From an uncultured Prevotellaceae bacterium (GTDB taxonomy: Bacteria > Bacteroidota > Bacteroidia > Bacteroidales > Bacteroidaceae): a stretch of 10,262 bases of DNA. The position numbers and the translations under genes are program-made. The stretch covers positions 1-10,262 of the forward strand of contig CAMJRQ010000019.1 in NCBI GenBank assembly GCA_946408305.1, written 5' to 3'. The notes below the pieces were generated by a model. It worked only from the letters and a program-made list of their open reading frames with translations. It had not been told where the DNA came from and did no database searches. This document shows, piece after piece, positions 6,660 to 10,262 of this stretch; position 1 is the stretch's first letter; every line of letters starts with the position of its first letter.

Positions 6660-7041
6660 CTGTTAAAGTTTCTTAAATCAATGAAAATTGTGTCCGGAAG
6701 ACTCACTCCATTACTATTGGTTTTTATTGCTGTCCGGGGAAAATCGAATCGCAACCTCAGGACGCTGAAGGCAGTCGCAATAGTGACTAATTCCGGACAA
6801 AACGAGCGTTCCAGATTTGCGTTTCTTGTCGCCGGACTCAAAACAACGTGGAGTTTTGCGCCACGCAACACGTTGCGTTGGCATGTATCACACGTGATAA
6901 ATCCGGAAACAACGTGCCGTAAGCTCGCGAGAATCGCCCGAAATGGTCCGAGGGCTTGCTCGGTTCGGAAAAACGTAAAATTTGGAACAGTTGATATTCA
7001 GTTGGTTGTGAATCCATAGCCTTCCTGAGGGGCACAAAAAA
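6660..7041. other. non-coding stretch with short dyads and repeats
   Basis: No convincing gene lies here. The one longer plus-strand frame (6681-7019) gives a protein without recognisable features, promoter or family-like composition. The stretch is less GC-rich than its neighbours. It contains TGTCCGG at 6691-6697 and 6731-6737, the inverted form CCGGACA at 6793-6799, a 10-base direct repeat AAACAACGTG at 6841-6850 and 6907-6916, and two dyads at 6863-6878 and 6886-6899. It could be an upstream control region for the giant gene, a small RNA locus, or the remains of an interspersed repeat. Confidence 0.5.
6863..6899. promoter_or_regulatory. two adjacent palindromes with ACGT cores
   Basis: Dyad 1 is ACGCAAC-AC-GTTGCGT (6863-6878) and dyad 2 is TATCAC-AC-GTGATA (6886-6899). 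Both have the same two-base AC spacer, and their centres are 22 bases apart, about two helical turns. This would suit a dimeric DNA-binding protein bound twice on the same face, roughly 240-280 bases upstream of the likely start of the giant transcript. The regulatory role is inferred from symmetry only. Confidence 0.35.
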
Positions 7042-7077
7042 CCCCTAAAAAGAGCGTTTTTCGGCTCATTTTAGGGG
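7036..7077 (-). terminator. intrinsic terminator after cotH
   Basis: Bases 7042-7050 (CCCCTAAAA) pair with 7069-7077 (TTTTAGGGG). After an A/A mismatch the inner stem 7052-7055 pairs with 7064-7067 around an 8-base loop. On the minus strand the stem is followed at once by a run of six T (TTTTTTGTG). It lies about 70 bases after the cotH stop codon, so it should end that transcript. Confidence 0.85.
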
Positions 7078-7145
7078 GATGGTTTTTCGGAGCGCTTGCC
7101 TCTCCGCGTGACGATATGCTTACATTCCGGGCCCTCTTCCGAGGT

Positions 7146-8624
7146 TCACCGCACCATCATCTTGCGCCCGTTCACGATGTAGAGGCCCGGCGGGAGCTGG
7201 TTCGGAGAGCGGACGCCCAACTGGCGGCCGTCAATCGTGAAGATGCCTTCGGGGGCGGGCGTCTCTTCCTGCGTGAGCGTGATGCCGGTGGGGCGGCCCC
7301 ACTTGCGCACCAGGAATTTGTAGTTCTTCTCGTACCAGTCCTTGACGTAATCCGCCTCGGCCGTGAGGTCTTCCCTCAGGTCTACGGGGTCCTTCGTCCA
7401 TTTCTTGTATTCGCGCTCCCAGGCTCCCGAGTTGATGAACTGGCTGGCATACGTGTCGATGAGCTCGTTCACGTGTTCCACGGAGAGCGAGGTGGCTGCC
7501 AGCTCGGCCCAACGGGCGTTGACGTTGCGGCGGAAGTAGTCGAAGCTCTTGACGTAGAGCCGGTTGTAGGGGGCGCGATCGTTGTATTTGTCGAGGTCGA
7601 CCAAGTCGGGGGCATAGCTGCCGTTCCAGACTCCGCCGAGCGACATGTCCATGTCCCAGGGTGTGATGAGGTAGCGGTGGCCCTGGGTGATGTCGGTGGT
7701 GGAGAAGAAGGTGTTCTTCCAGGCATTGTCGCCCACGTTGAAGGCCATGGTGAAGACGAAGTAGTCGACGAGGTTCTCGGGGTAGAAATACTCGGTATAG
7801 GTGTGCACGAAGACCGGGTCGGTGGTGTTCGAGGAGCAGAACTTGATGAGGTTCTTGAGCGGTTGCCAGGCCTGGGCCGAGGGGTAGTCCTCGGGGTATT
7901 GCAGTTCCCAGGCGTTCCAGGTGGTGGAGCTCGTGCTGACGCCGCTCTTGTAGGAGAGCAGGTCGTATCCGCTGTCCCAGCTGATGCCCTTGTAGAGCAG
8001 TCCTCGGTGGGTCACAGTCCCCGCCTCGTCCACCTTCACCTTCTTCAGCCCCAGCAGCTTGCGGTCCACCTTGTCCGTCAGGCAATAGAGGCCGTGGTAC
8101 GTGCCGTTGAGGAAGACCTCGACGAAGAGGCCCTCCGTGCCGTTGCGCCCGTCGTAGTCGGTGGGGTAGGGCGTGCGGCTTATCTCGTTCCAGATGTCGA
8201 AGCAGATGCGGTTGCGCATGCGGAGCCGGTCGATGGCCATGGCGTCGAGAATCCAGCTGTTCTCGGGGCGTATGCCGAAGAGGCTGGCATTGAGCTTGTC
8301 GCCCGCCTCGTCCACCAGCTTCACGGCAAAGTTCTTCTTGTTCTTTCCCGTCGAGCTGCCGCCGCGATAGCGCAGCTGGCAGCGGAACTGGGTGGAGACG
8401 AAGTTGGGGTCGGTGCGGCGTTCGTAGTCGGCAATCTCGATTTGTCCGTCCACGAAGGTGCTGGTGTTGACCTGCTTGACATTGACGGTCAGGTTGACCA
8501 GCGGCAACGAATTGCTGTCCATCGCCGCCTTCATCTCCTCAAACTGGGGCTGGGCCATGGCGGGATGGCTCAGCAGGAGGCCTGCGAGGGCGGCGAGAAG
8601 CGCGGACAGGAGTCGGTTCGTCAT
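7146..8624 (-). CDS. secreted CotH-family (spore coat kinase-like) protein
   Basis: The 492-aa product has a signal peptide (MTNRLLSALLAALAGLLLSHPAMA, cut before Q25) and a CotH fold. Family features visible are RYRGGSSTGKNKKNF (85-99), the RPENSWILDAMAIDRLRMRN segment (119-138), FLNGTYHGLYCLTDKVDR (171-188) and TPWDMDMSLGG (321-331), whose aspartates resemble the metal-binding site. Characterised CotH proteins are atypical protein kinases that phosphorylate secreted or coat proteins; the substrate here is unknown. The last ~35 residues (IFTIDGRQ...LPPGLYIVNGRKMMVR) resemble the short C-terminal tails of Bacteroidales secreted proteins and may be a type IX secretion signal. The start at 8624 is preferred over an in-frame ATG at 8684. 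The longer form would place 20 residues, encoded by a hairpin, ahead of the signal peptide. An intrinsic terminator follows. It is separated from the isomerase gene by a hairpin, so it may have its own weak promoter (TAGAATTG at 8639-8646). Confidence 0.9.
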   Translation of the reverse strand: MTNRLLSALLAALAGLLLSHPAMAQPQFEEMKAAMDSNSLPLVNLTVNVKQVNTSTFVDGQIEIADYERRTDPNFVSTQFRCQLRYRGGSSTGKNKKNFAVKLVDEAGDKLNASLFGIRPENSWILDAMAIDRLRMRNRICFDIWNEISRTPYPTDYDGRNGTEGLFVEVFLNGTYHGLYCLTDKVDRKLLGLKKVKVDEAGTVTHRGLLYKGISWDSGYDLLSYKSGVSTSSTTWNAWELQYPEDYPSAQAWQPLKNLIKFCSSNTTDPVFVHTYTEYFYPENLVDYFVFTMAFNVGDNAWKNTFFSTTDITQGHRYLITPWDMDMSLGGVWNGSYAPDLVDLDKYNDRAPYNRLYVKSFDYFRRNVNARWAELAATSLSVEHVNELIDTYASQFINSGAWEREYKKWTKDPVDLREDLTAEADYVKDWYEKNYKFLVRKWGRPTGITLTQEETPAPEGIFTIDGRQLGVRSPNQLPPGLYIVNGRKMMVR

Positions 8625-8647
8625 GCTTTCAGTGCTTGCAATTCTAT

Positions 8648-8696
8648 AAGGAAAGCCCATGCTTGCATGGGGAAGATGTAGCATGGGCTTTTCCTT
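8648..8696 (-). terminator. hairpin between isomerase gene and cotH
   Basis: Bases 8648-8663 (AAGGAAAGCCCATGCT) pair with 8680-8696, leaving one extra base in the right arm and a 16-base loop. The stem has a GC-rich core flanked by A-rich and T-rich ends, the shape of a bidirectional intrinsic terminator. On the minus strand the 3' side reads GGGCTTTCCTTATAG, so the T-tract is interrupted. It starts 16 bases after the stop codon of the isomerase gene and ends 23 bases before the cotH ATG. It may fully or partly separate the two transcripts. Confidence 0.75.
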
Positions 8697-8711
8697 TCGT
8701 GTTTCATTTCT

Positions 8712-9617
8712 TTATGCCTCCTGCCACTGGGTGCGGAGCAGGTTGACGGCATTCGTGACGGTCTCGGCGCGGTCGCCGCGGCAGCCACACTCGAAGGTGA
8801 CGAACTTGTCGTAGCCCATCTCCTTGAGGGCACGGAATCCGTCGCGATAGTCGTCCTTCTCGCCGTCCTCGCCGGGCATGATGCGGTTGCCGCGGCTGGC
8901 GATGTGAACGTGCTGCAGGTACTTCGTTCCGGCCGACCAGAAGGCTCCGTAGTCGGAGGTCTCCTCCTGCATGTGCCAGAAGTCGCCCATGCACTTCACG
9001 CCCTCGCTCTGCGAGTCGCGTGCGATGGCTGCGGCGTCGGCCACCAGTCGCATGTAGAAGCACTCGCGGCGGTTCAGCGGCTCCAGGATGACGGTGGTGC
9101 CGCACTTCAGGGCATACTCGCCCAGCTCGTGGAGCTGCTCGCAGAGATAGTTGCGGGTGTCCATCGTGTGGGGGCGGCAGGGCTCCTGCCAGTTGAAGGC
9201 GGGCACCATGATGACGCCCGTGGAGCCCAGTTCGCCGGCTGCGGCCACGATTTCGCGCATCGTCGTGTCGAACTGTTCCTTCACGGCGGCGTCTTCGGCC
9301 AGGATGAATCCGTCAAAGCCGGCGCAGATGGCTGCCACGCGGATGTTGCGGTTCTTCAGTGCGTCCTGAATCTCAGCGACACGGCCTGCAAGCCCGCGTC
9401 CGCCGGGCTCGAAGCCCACGACGCCCAGGTTCTCCATGAAGTCGAGCTTCTCGGCGAGGCTCTCGCCCGGGGCGATGCCTTCCTGGAAGGAGATGTTCAG
9501 GTCGGGGACGACGACTTTCTTCTTGTCAGCTGCACAGGCGGTGAGACTCAGCGGGCCCATGGCTGCCACTCCGGCCATTCCGGCCAACGATGTTTGCATG
9601 AATTGTCTGCGTTGCAT
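8712..9617 (-). CDS. twin-arginine lipoprotein, sugar phosphate isomerase/epimerase-like TIM barrel
   Basis: The 301-aa product opens with MQRRQFMQTSLAGMAGVAAM, a twin-arginine export signal, and then LTAC (25-28), a lipobox that would make Cys28 the lipidated residue. The remainder is an AP-endonuclease-2/xylose-isomerase-like TIM barrel of the hydroxypyruvate isomerase/sugar epimerase type. Probable metal and acid/base residues are E179 (VILEPLNRRE), D212 and H215 (MGDFWHM), H238 (HVHIASRGNR) and E276 (FVTFECGCRGD). It should act in the periplasm, anchored to a membrane, on a free sugar or sugar derivative; the exact substrate is not readable. It lies 45 bases after a Gfo/Idh/MocA gene in the same direction, a pairing common in Bacteroidales and consistent with oxidation/isomerisation of a keto-sugar or polyol. 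A three-copy TAATCTC repeat sits in the gap before its start. Confidence 0.88.
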   Translation of the reverse strand: MQRRQFMQTSLAGMAGVAAMGPLSLTACAADKKKVVVPDLNISFQEGIAPGESLAEKLDFMENLGVVGFEPGGRGLAGRVAEIQDALKNRNIRVAAICAGFDGFILAEDAAVKEQFDTTMREIVAAAGELGSTGVIMVPAFNWQEPCRPHTMDTRNYLCEQLHELGEYALKCGTTVILEPLNRRECFYMRLVADAAAIARDSQSEGVKCMGDFWHMQEETSDYGAFWSAGTKYLQHVHIASRGNRIMPGEDGEKDDYRDGFRALKEMGYDKFVTFECGCRGDRAETVTNAVNLLRTQWQEA

Positions 9618-9637
9618 AGCGATTCTCGTTTCTTCGT

Positions 9638-9657
9638 TAATCTCTAATCTCTAATCC
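9638..9657. repeat. 7-base tandem repeat TAATCTC
   Basis: Two full copies and one nearly full copy of TAATCTC follow each other (9638-9644, 9645-9651, 9652-9657). On the minus strand they form the purine-rich run GGATTAGAGATTAGAGATTA in the 45-base gap between the oxidoreductase and isomerase genes, 20 bases before the isomerase ATG. Slippage could vary the spacing. Confidence 0.7.
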
Positions 9658-9662
9658 TGTTC

Positions 9663-10262
9663 TCATTCCGGAGCGCTTCCGGGCACGGCCACGGTGAACT
9701 TGTCCATGGGCAGGGGGCCCATCTTCATCTCGGGAATCATGGCCAGGTAGTCCTGCTCCGAGGCGCTCACCTCGTCCCATGTCACGGTCTGTCCGGTGTA
9801 GGCAGCCTCGCGGCCCATCACGCCGGCCAGCGTCGAGATGGCGGTCTCCTCGGCCTCGTCGTGGGCCTCGCCCTTGCGGATGTGGTTCACCCAGTCGACG
9901 TGCTCAAGCACGTAGGGGTTCTGCTGCTTGAACTGTGCCTCGGAGGCTTCCTTGTCCCACTTCCAGATGACGTTGCCCTGGAGGTCCTTAATCTCGTCGG
10001 TGGCGCTGTTCCATGAGCCCTTGGTGCCCTGGATGAATTCGCTCACGTTGGTGCTGCAACCGTCGATCTGGCGGCACATGCTGTGCATGTGGATGCCGTT
10101 CTCGAACTCGAAGTCGATGCTGAAGTTGTCATACTGGTCGCCCGTGATGCGGCGCTGGCGGCTGCCGAAACCGGTGGCCTTGACGGGCTTCATGCCTGTC
10201 ATCCACAGGAAGACGTCGATGTTGTGGACGTGCTGCTCGATGATGTGGTCGCCCGAGAGCCA
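9663..10262 (-). CDS. Gfo/Idh/MocA family oxidoreductase, C-terminal part
   Basis: The reading frame enters from the right edge without a stop, so the 199 residues seen are the C-terminal part only. The first 20 codons (WLSGDHIIEQHVHNIDVFLW) contain the conserved His/Asp helix (EQHVHNIDV) of the Gfo/Idh/MocA C-terminal domain, which contributes active-site residues. The beta-sheet domain follows (YDNFSIDFEFENGIHMHSMC, FIQGTKGSWN), and then NPYVLEHVDWVNHIRKGE. The conserved tail has the TAISTLAGVMGREAAYTG helix. The N-terminal NAD(P)-binding Rossmann domain, and any twin-arginine signal, would lie outside the window. It probably oxidises or reduces a sugar or polyol in step with the downstream isomerase-like lipoprotein. 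The ATG at 10202 is an internal methionine, not the start. Confidence 0.92.
   Translation of the reverse strand, partial: WLSGDHIIEQHVHNIDVFLWMTGMKPVKATGFGSRQRRITGDQYDNFSIDFEFENGIHMHSMCRQIDGCSTNVSEFIQGTKGSWNSATDEIKDLQGNVIWKWDKEASEAQFKQQNPYVLEHVDWVNHIRKGEAHDEAEETAISTLAGVMGREAAYTGQTVTWDEVSASEQDYLAMIPEMKMGPLPMDKFTVAVPGSAPE

Noticed and set aside
6681..7019. 112-codon plus-strand frame in the gap upstream of the giant gene.
   Set aside because: No recognisable domain, no TAnnTTTG promoter in front, and a composition like translated non-coding DNA; two palindromes lie inside it.
7116..8681. 521-codon open frame on the plus strand opposite cotH.
   Set aside because: Same antisense effect; the minus-strand frame has recognisable CotH motifs, a signal peptide and a terminator in the right place.
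8904..9647. 247-codon plus-strand frame opposite the isomerase gene.
   Set aside because: No family features; the opposite strand encodes a recognisable TIM barrel with a twin-arginine signal.

Overview
The window looks like a chromosomal segment of a Bacteroidota bacterium (order Bacteroidales, plausibly Prevotellaceae or a close gut relative). The evidence is promoter -7 elements of the TAnnTTTG type upstream of two genes, a secreted CotH protein ending in a short PGLYIVNGRK-type tail of the kind seen on Bacteroidales secreted proteins, a BspA-like/dockerin-like C-terminus on a giant secreted protein, and a twin-arginine TIM-barrel plus Gfo/Idh/MocA pair. Coding DNA is GC-rich, which leaves long open frames on the antisense strand; I treat these as shadows.

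Left part (1-1470). On the minus strand lie the first 21 codons of ribulose-phosphate 3-epimerase (cut by the window edge), a 45-aa ORF overlapping its start by ATGA, a strong hairpin directly in front of that ORF, and an ECF-type sigma factor with no anti-sigma gene beside it. A divergent YccF-type membrane protein lies on the plus strand behind a good Bacteroidota promoter.

Centre (1471-7145). A 1647-aa secreted mosaic protein fills about 5 kb on the minus strand. It has a signal peptide, then about 420 residues with 79 cysteines arranged in CxxCGxC/CxxCxLCxxC repeats. These are followed by an Ig-like domain, a series of H...W...CxxC repeats, two InlB-B-repeat-like domains, a Big2-like domain, a BspA-like segment and a dockerin-like pair of calcium loops. 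It converges on yccF at a hairpin. Upstream is a roughly 500-bp non-coding stretch holding its promoter and several short dyads and repeats.

Right part (7042-10262). All genes are on the minus strand: the 3' part of a Gfo/Idh/MocA oxidoreductase, a twin-arginine lipoprotein TIM-barrel isomerase, a hairpin, and a secreted CotH-family protein followed by an intrinsic terminator. The oxidoreductase and isomerase probably form one operon for periplasmic sugar or polyol oxidation/isomerisation. CotH may be read through from them or have its own promoter.

The least explained object is the cysteine-rich N-terminal array of the giant protein. It may be metal-binding or disulfide-locked, but no function can be assigned from sequence alone.
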